From assembly GCA_002455375.1 (NCBI GenBank), contig DKKR01000062.1, positions 13,354-50,177 on the forward strand: a stretch of 36,824 bases of DNA, in the 5' to 3' direction. The translations under genes and the position numbers were made by a program. Of the stretch, positions 16,709 through 24,569 are shown piece after piece (positions within the stretch are counted from its first letter, which is position 1; each line of letters starts with the position of its first letter). Below the pieces are notes generated by a model. That model ran no database searches and had not been told where the DNA came from. It saw only the letters and a list, made by a program, of their open reading frames with translations. Source of the DNA: Bacteroidetes bacterium UBA6661 (GTDB taxonomy: Bacteria; Bacteroidota; Bacteroidia; AKYH767-A; OLB10).

Positions 16709-17380
16709 ATGTTATACATTGTTCCCACTCCTGTTGGTAACCTGGAAGATATTACGCTTAGGGCTTTAAATGTTCTCAAGTCATGCGACATCATTCTTGC
16801 TGAAGACACAAGAAATGCTTCGGTGTTGCTAAATCATTTCGGAATTTCAAAGAAAGTATTTACACACCATCAGCACAATGAGCATGCAGCGGTGAATGAA
16901 CTGATTCGACTTTTAAAAGAAGAACAAAAAACAATTGCTTTAATCAGTGATGCCGGAACACCGGGTATTTCAGATCCCGGCTTTTTACTTACACGTGCCT
17001 GTATTGAACATGAAATAGAACTCACTTGTTTGCCCGGGGCAACAGCATTTGTCCCCGCTTTGGTAATGTCTGGAATACCCTGTAACAGTTTTGTTTTTGA
17101 AGGATTTTTACCTGTAAAGAAGGGAAGGCAGACACGTCTTAAACTCCTTCAGGAAGAAATACGAACTATGGTTTTTTACGAATCACCTCATAAGCTTATT
17201 AAAACACTTCAGGATTTTATCACCAATTTTGGTGCTGACAGAAAAGTTTGTGTGGTACGTGAAATTTCAAAAATGTTTGAAGAAAAAAAGCGAGGTGCAG
17301 TAGCAGAAGTTGCTGAGTATTATACTAACCATCCACCCAAAGGCGAAATTGTTATTGTAGTGGCCGGTAAGGAGGCATAG
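16709..17380 (+). CDS. rsmI: 16S rRNA 2'-O-ribose methyltransferase RsmI
   Basis: 223 residues, a normal length for the Bacteroidota form. It methylates the ribose of C1402 (E. coli numbering) in 16S rRNA with S-adenosylmethionine, which tunes decoding at the ribosomal P site. The start MLYIVPTPVGNLEDIT matches the conserved N-terminus, confirming the ATG at 16709. Family motifs in order are AEDTRN (about 31-36), ISDAGTPGISDPG (about 84-96, SAM-binding), LPGATAF (about 110), FVFEGFLP and FYESPHK (about 150), then REISKMFEE. The 3' end overlaps the opposing deacetylase gene by 29 bases. It is a housekeeping gene with no functional tie to its neighbours. Confidence 0.97.
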   Translation: MLYIVPTPVGNLEDITLRALNVLKSCDIILAEDTRNASVLLNHFGISKKVFTHHQHNEHAAVNELIRLLKEEQKTIALISDAGTPGISDPGFLLTRACIEHEIELTCLPGATAFVPALVMSGIPCNSFVFEGFLPVKKGRQTRLKLLQEEIRTMVFYESPHKLIKTLQDFITNFGADRKVCVVREISKMFEEKKRGAVAEVAEYYTNHPPKGEIVIVVAGKEA

Positions 17381-17981
17381 CGTTAAAAGAGTATCCTTTT
17401 GCTGAAAGCTTTTCCAAAACAACAGGCAGCGTTTCACTTAAATTTTTTAATGCCTTTTTGCTATCGTGAAAAACAATGATAGACCCGGGGCGCACATGTT
17501 GCATCACATTCTGAATACACTTTGCTGGTGATACATTTGTTTCAAAGTCGTAAGACAAAACATCCCACATTATAATCTGCCATTGTGAACGTAGTGAGCG
17601 AATTTGTTTCAGTGTAATTTTACCATAGGGCGGTCTGAATAAACCGGATGAAATATGGGTGCTGCATTGCTCAACATCTGCCAGATAAGTATAAAGATGA
17701 TTATTCCATCCATTCAAATGATTCTGCGTGTGATTTCCAATCTGATGTCCTGCTGAAACGATTTGATTAAACAGATCCTGATGTTTTTCAATGTTATTTC
17801 CAATACAAAAAAATGTTGCAAGAGCATTCCATTTCTTTAACTGCGACAGTACGAAAGGTGTAGCTTCAGGCTCTGGGCCATCATCAAATGTCAGGTAAAC
17901 TTCAGGTTGCCGTGTTGGCATACGCCAAATCAATCCTGAATAAAAAAGCCTGATTAGAAATGAAGGTTGAACAAATAACAT
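17352..17981 (-). CDS. Polysaccharide deacetylase (NodB/CE4 family)
   Basis: 209 residues. A short hydrophobic N-terminus (about 3-20) may act as an uncleaved membrane anchor. The NodB metal-dependent fold is complete: motif 1 TFDDGP (Asp33 catalytic base, Asp34 metal ligand), motif 2 GNHTQNH (metal ligands His84 and His88), motif 3 RPPYG (116-120), motif 4 with Trp139 and Asp140 (MWDVLSYD), and motif 5 VFHDS (His172). These enzymes remove N-acetyl groups from glycans such as peptidoglycan, chitin-like oligomers or exopolysaccharide. The gene follows the Wzz-like gene by 9 bases on the same strand, so the likely substrate is the surface polysaccharide made by this locus (inference). The C-terminus overlaps the 3' end of rsmI. 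Confidence 0.93.
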   Translation of the reverse strand: MLFVQPSFLIRLFYSGLIWRMPTRQPEVYLTFDDGPEPEATPFVLSQLKKWNALATFFCIGNNIEKHQDLFNQIVSAGHQIGNHTQNHLNGWNNHLYTYLADVEQCSTHISSGLFRPPYGKITLKQIRSLRSQWQIIMWDVLSYDFETNVSPAKCIQNVMQHVRPGSIIVFHDSKKALKNLSETLPVVLEKLSAKGYSFNAMPPYRPLQ

Positions 17982-17990
17982 TAATGAAAA

Positions 17991-18926
17991 CTATTCTTTC
18001 TTTTTGCCAAAAATAAACAGACGGATTAAATCTTTGTTGGATCCGTAACTGTGAATCGCCACTATTAATAAAAGTATGGTTAAAATAGATACAATGGTTG
18101 CAACGGACAGGTTCAGCATCAAATTTTGTGATTGCGGCATCAGGTATTTTTTGTTTAACACAATTATTCTCTCCAGTTTTTTACCTTCCAATGTTTTATT
18201 GATTAAAAGATTGCTCCTGATGTTATCCTCAATTTCTGAAGTTAACATTCCCATTTGTTTAGTGGTTTCCATAATATTGTACTTAATAATAAGGAAATCA
18301 TTAAAAGTCATTTCTTTTGGACGGTTGTGTCTAAGCTGTTCTACTGATTGTTCCAGATTTTTTAATTTACTGATATAGCGCGAATCCAAGGTGTTAAACA
18401 AGGCTCTGTTAAAAGCTAATTTTTCATTTAACAATTCTATTGTCTGATCGCGGTTAAAAGCCAAAAGCTCATTCATAATGGATTCAGCCAGGTTGGCAAC
18501 AAATTCAGGTCCTTCTGCATCACGTACTTTCAGTAACATAATTTTACTGGAGGTTATTTCTACAGTAACATTTTTAACAAAAGAAGCGGTTAATTTGGTC
18601 ATGTATTTTGGGTCTTTGTCATCTAAATGATAATGCTTTCCAAGTTTCAGTTTAACATCTACTTTCTGTATCAGTGCATCAGAGTAAATGATTGCAAGAA
18701 TCCTTTCAGTTTCTAAAGATTTGCTTTTGATAACACTACTAATGCTGTTTTCCTTGGGCGAATCATCAGTTAGATTTAAATCGTTTAACAAGAACATAAT
18801 ATCAGCTTTGTAATAGTTGTTCAATCTTCCTGATATTTTATAACTGACAACAAAAGCTACCAATGCAATGATTAGTATCCAAAGGATATTTTTTCTGATG
18901 GAAAGGATGAGGGATTCAGTGTTCAT
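17991..18926 (-). CDS. Wzz-like polysaccharide co-polymerase (chain-length determinant)
   Basis: 311 residues with the Wzz layout: transmembrane helix 1 at about 14-30 (ILWILIIALVAFVVSY), a large periplasmic region of strands and long helices (about 31-265, including a coiled-coil stretch at 180-215), and transmembrane helix 2 at about 268-290, then a short basic cytoplasmic tail ending FGKKKE. No Walker motifs follow, so it is not a fused Wzc-type tyrosine kinase. Such proteins assemble as rings in the inner membrane and set the chain length of O-antigen or exopolysaccharide made by a Wzy polymerase. A promoter-like box pair lies at 18945-18977. The O-antigen ligase/polymerase-like gene starts divergently 348 bases away, and a deacetylase follows 9 bases downstream. 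Confidence 0.78.
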   Translation of the reverse strand: MNTESLILSIRKNILWILIIALVAFVVSYKISGRLNNYYKADIMFLLNDLNLTDDSPKENSISSVIKSKSLETERILAIIYSDALIQKVDVKLKLGKHYHLDDKDPKYMTKLTASFVKNVTVEITSSKIMLLKVRDAEGPEFVANLAESIMNELLAFNRDQTIELLNEKLAFNRALFNTLDSRYISKLKNLEQSVEQLRHNRPKEMTFNDFLIIKYNIMETTKQMGMLTSEIEDNIRSNLLINKTLEGKKLERIIVLNKKYLMPQSQNLMLNLSVATIVSILTILLLIVAIHSYGSNKDLIRLFIFGKKKE

Positions 18927-18944
18927 TTCATGTGCTCGAAGGTG

Positions 18945-18977
18945 TAAAGATACTATTTCAGGATTTTAAAATACAAA
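18945..18977 (-). promoter_or_regulatory. Probable promoter of the Wzz-deacetylase operon
   Basis: TAAAGATA (18945-18952) reads TATCTTTA on the - strand, one base off TAnnTTTG. CAAA (18974-18977) reads TTTG, 21 bases upstream, a suitable -33 element. Predicted leader is about 15 bases to the ATG at 18926. Confidence 0.45.
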
Positions 18978-19191
18978 AAGAATATTTTAAGTTACTTGCA
19001 ACTTTTTATTTAAAAACAGCTCTTACAGTGAAGCAATAAATACCATACAAACAATTAAATCCAAACTTAACAACTTGACGAGTAATTTTTTTAATTAAAA
19101 GTCGGATTTTTAGAAGAAGGCATAGTTTTAGGCATTTAGTTTATTGAGCCAGTGAAAATTCATGCTGCTTCCAAAGTCTGTCATTTAATTA

Positions 19192-19211
19192 GAATATTTA
19201 TACTAATATTC
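19192..19211. repeat. Inverted repeat overlapping the ligase promoter
   Basis: GAATATT (19192-19198) and AATATTC (19205-19211) are perfect inverted copies with a 6-base spacer. They lie 13-32 bases upstream of the -7 box at 19224, on the -33 region, where a repressor or activator dimer could bind. Confidence 0.4.
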
Positions 19212-19223
19212 AAAGTCAAGAAT

Positions 19224-19231
19224 TATCTTTG
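19224..19231 (+). promoter_or_regulatory. Bacteroidota -7 box for the ligase-adhesin operon
   Basis: TATCTTTG is an exact TAnnTTTG match, 43 bases before the ATG at 19275. Predicted transcription start is near 19235. No TTTG -33 box is visible; an inverted repeat occupies that position. Confidence 0.55.
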
Positions 19232-19274
19232 CTTGAGGGTTGTGTTAAGTAGAGAGGTAAAATAATTAAAATTG

Positions 19275-21326
19275 ATGGCCATGTCAATCCAGAAAGCTGC
19301 TTCGTTTTTATTCGCACTTTTTATGATAGTGTTGACATTATCATTTTCATCCTCATTGCCAGATCCTGACCACACCTTAAGATTGTTAACTGCAGCAGTA
19401 TTTGTGTTTCCATTCTCTGCACTTATTCTTTACGGAATTTATACAAAGAAAATTTCCTTTTCTCTATTCAATGCTTCCTTTGCACCGGTATTTATTTTGT
19501 TGGGTATTGTAGTCATCACCGGAATAGCCTGGAATAAGAGTTTAAGTAGCAACGATGGCTTATTTGAGTTTATCAAGTGGATATTATTGTTGTTCTATTT
19601 GTTTGTGTTTTCGATTATAAACAAATTGGTAGCAGACCCAATGAAAATGATTTCCAGAACCGTGGTAGTACTGCTGTTTATAATTCAGATTTATGGGGTT
19701 TTGCAGTTGATTAGTATATGGAATTATGCACACGAGCATAAGGAAGTATTTGAAATAAGTTATAGGCTTACCTCATTACTATCCAATAAAAATTCATTTG
19801 CTGAAATGATTGCACTTTGTTTGCCATTGCAAGTAATGTGTATGCTGACAGACTCAAACAGGTGGAAAAAAGCAGCAATAGTTTCGCTTGCCTTATCATT
19901 GGTATATTTGATAATTCTTAAATCCTTTTCGGTTTTTGTAGCACTTGTCTTGGTTATGATAGTGCTAACCTTTCTAAAGTATTCAAAAATTAAAAGTGTA
20001 ATTACTGAAAAGTTGAGTATTAAACCGGAAAGGATCAATTTGGTTACCATAGCCATCATAGTATCTTCAATGAGTGGAGTAATTTTAGTACTGAATAAAA
20101 TTGATGGTTTCAGAAAAGCAGAGATTGCAGTATCCTATATCAAAGGCAACACTACGGATGTTGAGTTTAATGCCAACAGTGTTTTTGAAAGAATGATGCT
20201 CTGGCGAAATTCAATTAAACTAATTGCAGAAAATTTCTGGACGGGCTGTGGTTTGGCTAACTGGAAATTGATGGCCCCTAAGTTTGGATTTACAGGTGCA
20301 GATTATCTTACTACTGATAATATTAAATTCACCAGGGCACATAACGACTATCTTCAAATATTTTCCGAAACCGGCATAGCCGGATTTGTTACCTATATTT
20401 TATTGCTGGGTTGGGGGATTACTATGGCTATAAAACAATATTTAACCCATCAATCAAAAGAATTTTTGATTATATTGTCTGGGATGATTATTTTTACAAC
20501 AGTATCTTTATTTGGATTTCCAATGGAAAAGCTACTCCTGATGATAAGCGTTATCGCGTATTTTTCATTAATGGTATTTTACCAGATGAAAGATGACAGA
20601 AAGAAAGTCATGTCCAAACTTGTTCCGGCAGTAATAGTTTGTTTTATGGTTTTTGCATTGTACTCAACCAAAGTTACTGCAGCACGCTGGTATGCAGAGT
20701 CGCAGTACATGCAATTGCTTGCTGCCAAAGAAAAAAATAAATGGCCCATAGCCTATAGAATTTCCAAGTCAATGGATGAAACCTATTTCCCGATAGATTA
20801 TAACGGCACGCCCATTGCATGGTATAAAGGAGCTGCAGCGTTTATGAATAACCAACCCAAGGAGGCCTTAAGCTACTACGAAGAAGCCATTGCTATGGCA
20901 CCCTATCATGTACAAATTCTGAACGATATTGGCGCTGTTTATATGAATAACGGTGATAACGACAATGCCAATAAATATTTTAATAAAGCACTTGCCATCA
21001 ATCCACGTTTTCCGGATGCCAAGTTCAATCAGGCCATAGCGGTGTTTAATAAAGGAAACAAATTGGGAGCCTATAATTTATTCAGAGAAGTAAGAAAGCT
21101 ACATCCTCCCGCTAAGTATGCAGACTACATGATGGTTGTTATACAACATGTAGGCGATAGCATATTCCGTTCTGTTGGGTTTAATCCAAATGTAAATCCG
21201 GTTTGGAAAATAAAATATACAGGGACCAATCTTTGGTATTATGAAAGTATAGCCATGAAGCAAAACAAAAGTTTTGTTCAGGTAATCAGACATGAAATAG
21301 ATTCTATCAAAAATATTAATTACTAA
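19275..21326 (+). CDS. O-antigen ligase/polymerase family membrane protein with C-terminal TPRs
   Basis: 683 residues from ATG 19275 (ATG 19281 is also possible; a TTG at 19272 is less likely). The first ~450 residues contain about 12 hydrophobic helices. The WaaL/Wzy (Wzy_C) signature is present: RMMLWRNSIKLIAENFWTG and CGLANW, then after a periplasmic loop RAHNDYLQIFSETGIAG, where the conserved His is near residue 356. These enzymes either ligate undecaprenyl-linked glycan to lipid A-core or polymerise repeat units; sequence cannot separate the two. The C-terminal ~230 residues include two to three TPR units (about 520-600, with EALSYYEEAIAMAP and NANKYFNKALAINP), a common add-on in Bacteroidota. 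The divergent Wzz-like gene supports a polymerase role. The adhesin gene starts 12 bases downstream. Confidence 0.82.
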   Translation: MAMSIQKAASFLFALFMIVLTLSFSSSLPDPDHTLRLLTAAVFVFPFSALILYGIYTKKISFSLFNASFAPVFILLGIVVITGIAWNKSLSSNDGLFEFIKWILLLFYLFVFSIINKLVADPMKMISRTVVVLLFIIQIYGVLQLISIWNYAHEHKEVFEISYRLTSLLSNKNSFAEMIALCLPLQVMCMLTDSNRWKKAAIVSLALSLVYLIILKSFSVFVALVLVMIVLTFLKYSKIKSVITEKLSIKPERINLVTIAIIVSSMSGVILVLNKIDGFRKAEIAVSYIKGNTTDVEFNANSVFERMMLWRNSIKLIAENFWTGCGLANWKLMAPKFGFTGADYLTTDNIKFTRAHNDYLQIFSETGIAGFVTYILLLGWGITMAIKQYLTHQSKEFLIILSGMIIFTTVSLFGFPMEKLLLMISVIAYFSLMVFYQMKDDRKKVMSKLVPAVIVCFMVFALYSTKVTAARWYAESQYMQLLAAKEKNKWPIAYRISKSMDETYFPIDYNGTPIAWYKGAAAFMNNQPKEALSYYEEAIAMAPYHVQILNDIGAVYMNNGDNDNANKYFNKALAINPRFPDAKFNQAIAVFNKGNKLGAYNLFREVRKLHPPAKYADYMMVVIQHVGDSIFRSVGFNPNVNPVWKIKYTGTNLWYYESIAMKQNKSFVQVIRHEIDSIKNINY

Positions 21327-21338
21327 AAATCGCAAATC

Positions 21339-24287
21339 ATGAAAAAGTTAGTAGCAGTACTCGTTTTTGTAATGTTGTGCAAAGCCTCATTAGCGCAAAC
21401 ATTAACATCGGTATCACCGGATTCAACTTATCGGGGGGCAACCTTATCGGCTCTTATCAGCGGGGTCAACACCTTGTTTCAGTCTTCTTCTACGACAGGT
21501 TTTTATTTGGAGCAGGGAACAAACAGTATTATTGGGTCATTGAATTCCATGAATGCTTTGTCCGAAACACAGACAGAGATTGATTTTGTGATTCCCTACA
21601 ATGCACCTTATGGTTGGTATGATTTGCGTTATGTCTATGAAGACACAGCCAGTCAGGGAACATATCTTACGTTGACATTGCCTAATGCCGTAGAAATTCT
21701 TTCGGCAAACGTTACCATTTCAGGTGTAGTCTTTGAAGATCTGAATGGTAATGGTATTCAGGATGCAGGTGAGCAAGGTGTGAGTGGTCAGCAAATACTT
21801 CTAACACCTGACAATACTCTATTTACTACCAATTCAAACGGTGCTTATATGGTTAACACTTATCCGGGAATAAAAACCATTACGTGGCAACAGTCTTCGG
21901 GTTTCGTTATAACAGCAGGAAGTCAGGCTTCTTACACGGCTAATTTTACAGCTCCGGTAACAGGCTATAATTTTGGATTATCAACAACAGGGCCTGTTAT
22001 TATCAGCATCTCGGCAGATTCAATGCTTCAAGGTACTACTTTAAATGCAGTTATTTCTTGTGCAGGTGTGGTTTTGCAAAATGGATCACCATTAGGGGCA
22101 ATAATAAGCACTTATCTTACAACTCCAGGAGGAACACCGGTAGTTGGTGGCTCGAATATAACTGTAATTAATCCAACACAGTTTTCAGTTACATTTAATA
22201 GCAGTGGTAATTTATTAGCACCTGGTGTTTATAGTTTAGTTTTATACTATAGTGACTCGCTTGGAGTTATTCATACTTTAACCCTCCCCAATGCTGTAAC
22301 CGTTTATGCAGCCAGCATGTACCTTTCAGGCACTGCATTTGTTGATGTCAACCCGGATGGCTTATTAGGATTTCAAGAACCCGGCATGGGAGGACAGACT
22401 ATTACACTTCAACCCGACAATCAAACCGTTCAAACCGATAATTTAGGTAACTATACAATACCGACATCACCGGGTAATAAGACAATTACCATCACACCAT
22501 CAACCAACACAGTGGTCAATCCACCGGGTGCCGCTACCATCAGTGGTAACTATTCCGTTACTACAACAGGGCTCAATTTTCCATTGAACACTACCGATCA
22601 GTATTTGACCTCCATGTCTCCTTTCTCTGCGCTGGCAGGTACTGGTTTTAGTGCCTATATTTCAGGTGCAAATACTGTCTTTCAAAGTTCATCACCACCC
22701 ACAGGAGCAATATATGATGCCTACTTATTCCGTACAGATACTGCTGTTACATACTATGCCAATGCAAATACTTTTAATATTATAGACGATTTACACTTTT
22801 ATGCAGATTTTTCAATTCCTGCCAATGCACCTATTGGTTGGTACAACCTGGGTGTAGTTTATGATCTTACCGGGTTTGGTAATTACATAACATTAAATTT
22901 ACAAAATGCGCTTTATATAGACCAAGGTTCACTGTTTTTGCAAGGCAATGTGTTTTATGATGCAAACAGTAATGGCATTAAAGATGTCGGAGAACCGGGC
23001 TTTTCAGGTCAGAAAGTAATCGTGCAGCCTGATAATGTATTTGCGTTTACGGATAACTCCGGAAATTATAGTGTGGGAAGTTATGCCGGTACTCATACAG
23101 TACAGTGGCAAAATACTATTCCCGGCTTTAGTTTATCTTCAGGTAGTCAATCAAGCTACAATGTAAATGCTTCAGCCACCACTACAGGTCTCGATTTTGG
23201 TCTTAACTCTACCTTACCGGTTTATGATTGCAAAGTAGTTTCACGGGTTGGCTTACGTAGGTGTCTTATGAACAATGCAACTATAGTCAATTATAAAAAC
23301 ACAGGATATGTAACTTACGATGCTCGAATTACCATGAAATTCTCGTCCAATCAAACTTTCATTGCAGGAAGTATTACACCAACGTCTGTCAATGGACAAA
23401 CAGTAGTTTATGATTTTCCGGGATTGACGGCACAGACAACAGGCTCCATCATATTCCAACTTGGAATGCCCGCAGCGGGTAGTGTAGTTTCAGATACCAT
23501 CATTATGGAATCATTGATAAACGGAACTGTGATGGAAACGGACACATTAATTTCAAGTAAAATTGTTAGTTGTAGTTTTGATCCTAATGATAAATCAGTG
23601 ACACCTGCCGGAATCCTAAGCAACCATTACACACTCATGGGTAGTCAATTGGATTATTTGATACGTTTCCAGAACACCGGAAATGATACAGCCTATACAG
23701 TGGTTGTCAGAGATGTTATTGATACCGGACTTGACCTGAATACATTTGCCTTGATTGATGCCAGTCATAATGTTCAAACACAAGTTAATCTAAGCAACCG
23801 TGAAGTGGTGTTTACATTTGCTAACATTATGTTGGTTGACAGTAACACCAACGAGTTGCTAAGTCATGGATTTGTGCGATACAGTATTATGGCCAATCAG
23901 TGGTTGCCAAATAACACAACTGTATTTAATGATGCAGCAATATATTTTGATCAGAATGATCCGATAATTACCAATGAAACTTTCAATACTATGGTAATTG
24001 GCTTGCCAACTTCTGTTGCGGAAATACCTGCTTCATCGCAGTCAATGGTTAGAGTAATACCGAATCCATTTAACAGTAAGGCCGATATTGTTTTTGATAA
24101 TGAAAATAATCAAACGTATCATCTTGTTGTTTATAACACAGAAGGAAAAGAGATTTTACGCTCCAGCACCAAAATGAACAGAATTGGTATTGAGCGTAAA
24201 AATCTTGCAGAAGGTTTATATTATTTCAGATTGCTACCGGAGGGTAATGCAAAATCTTACTCCGGAAAATTTATTATAAGCAATTAA
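21339..24287 (+). CDS. Large surface protein with SdrD B-like repeats and T9SS domain
   Basis: 982 residues. A signal peptide ends at ASLA|QTLT. Three ~200-residue units follow (about 21-213, 221-417, 422-622). Each starts with an IPT-like stretch (LTSVSPDSTYRGATLSALIS and equivalents) and continues with a prealbumin-like SdrD B domain. Units 1 and 3 carry a calcium-binding-like loop (DLNGNGIQDAGE, 134-145; DANSNGIKDVGE, 541-552); unit 2 has DVNPDGLLGFQE, which is degenerate. Residues 630-740 form another beta domain. Residues 745-880 (SCSFDPNDKSVTPAG, YLIRFQNTGNDTA) match a conserved Bacteroidota domain that precedes T9SS signals. The end (900-982) is a type A sorting domain (VIPNPFNSKADI, GLYYFRL). 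It starts 12 bases after the ligase gene and ends at a strong terminator. Likely role: a stalk-like adhesin or surface-layer component. Confidence 0.85.
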   Translation: MKKLVAVLVFVMLCKASLAQTLTSVSPDSTYRGATLSALISGVNTLFQSSSTTGFYLEQGTNSIIGSLNSMNALSETQTEIDFVIPYNAPYGWYDLRYVYEDTASQGTYLTLTLPNAVEILSANVTISGVVFEDLNGNGIQDAGEQGVSGQQILLTPDNTLFTTNSNGAYMVNTYPGIKTITWQQSSGFVITAGSQASYTANFTAPVTGYNFGLSTTGPVIISISADSMLQGTTLNAVISCAGVVLQNGSPLGAIISTYLTTPGGTPVVGGSNITVINPTQFSVTFNSSGNLLAPGVYSLVLYYSDSLGVIHTLTLPNAVTVYAASMYLSGTAFVDVNPDGLLGFQEPGMGGQTITLQPDNQTVQTDNLGNYTIPTSPGNKTITITPSTNTVVNPPGAATISGNYSVTTTGLNFPLNTTDQYLTSMSPFSALAGTGFSAYISGANTVFQSSSPPTGAIYDAYLFRTDTAVTYYANANTFNIIDDLHFYADFSIPANAPIGWYNLGVVYDLTGFGNYITLNLQNALYIDQGSLFLQGNVFYDANSNGIKDVGEPGFSGQKVIVQPDNVFAFTDNSGNYSVGSYAGTHTVQWQNTIPGFSLSSGSQSSYNVNASATTTGLDFGLNSTLPVYDCKVVSRVGLRRCLMNNATIVNYKNTGYVTYDARITMKFSSNQTFIAGSITPTSVNGQTVVYDFPGLTAQTTGSIIFQLGMPAAGSVVSDTIIMESLINGTVMETDTLISSKIVSCSFDPNDKSVTPAGILSNHYTLMGSQLDYLIRFQNTGNDTAYTVVVRDVIDTGLDLNTFALIDASHNVQTQVNLSNREVVFTFANIMLVDSNTNELLSHGFVRYSIMANQWLPNNTTVFNDAAIYFDQNDPIITNETFNTMVIGLPTSVAEIPASSQSMVRVIPNPFNSKADIVFDNENNQTYHLVVYNTEGKEILRSSTKMNRIGIERKNLAEGLYYFRLLPEGNAKSYSGKFIISN

Positions 24288-24309
24288 AATAAATAAAAGG
24301 ACTAATTGA

Positions 24310-24348
24310 AATAATGGCTGTTCTAATCGAGAGCAGCCATTATTTTTT
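24310..24348 (+). terminator. Strong intrinsic terminator of the ligase-adhesin operon
   Basis: A 15-bp stem (24310-24324 with 24330-24344, one G-U pair) around the loop AATCG is followed by a U-tract (24343-24348). It begins 22 bases after the adhesin stop codon. It is the longest terminator stem in the window. Confidence 0.95.
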
Positions 24349-24349
24349 G

Positions 24350-24569
24350 TTAACTGATAACTGCAATAGGCTTTTTTGTTTATGATGCATCAAAGCCCCC
24401 AAAAAGCATCTGTTACTTTAAGCGCATGCAGTATATTAAACGGGAGCAATACATGCTGATAACAGAATCGGATTGCACAAAAAGCATGGGTTATAACCTC
24501 CACACTTTCTTACTAAAAAAAACAGACCAAGTAATTGTATGTTGGAACTTTTTCGTTGTAATTTTAAAA
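24350..24569. other. Convergent spacer without a supported gene
   Basis: About 220 bases between the adhesin terminator and the 3' end of the metal operon. A 66-codon frame at 24426-24626 has no homology signal or ribosome-binding context and runs into the opposing gene, so it is not called. A perfect palindrome TGATGCATCA lies at 24383-24392. Nothing else is recognised. Confidence 0.5.

Larger units (their letters stand above)
18927..19274. other. Divergent intergenic region of the polysaccharide locus
   Basis: This 348-base stretch carries no credible gene. It holds the promoter-like boxes for the Wzz-like gene (18945-18977, -) and for the ligase gene (19224-19231, +), and an inverted repeat at 19192-19211. 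It is strongly AT-rich with several A and T tracts (for example 19087-19100), which can bend DNA. No tRNA, sRNA or terminator shape could be supported. Confidence 0.6.

Noticed and set aside
24383..24392. Perfect palindrome TGATGCATCA
   Set aside because: A 10-base palindrome in a convergent spacer with no promoter nearby; too short to interpret.
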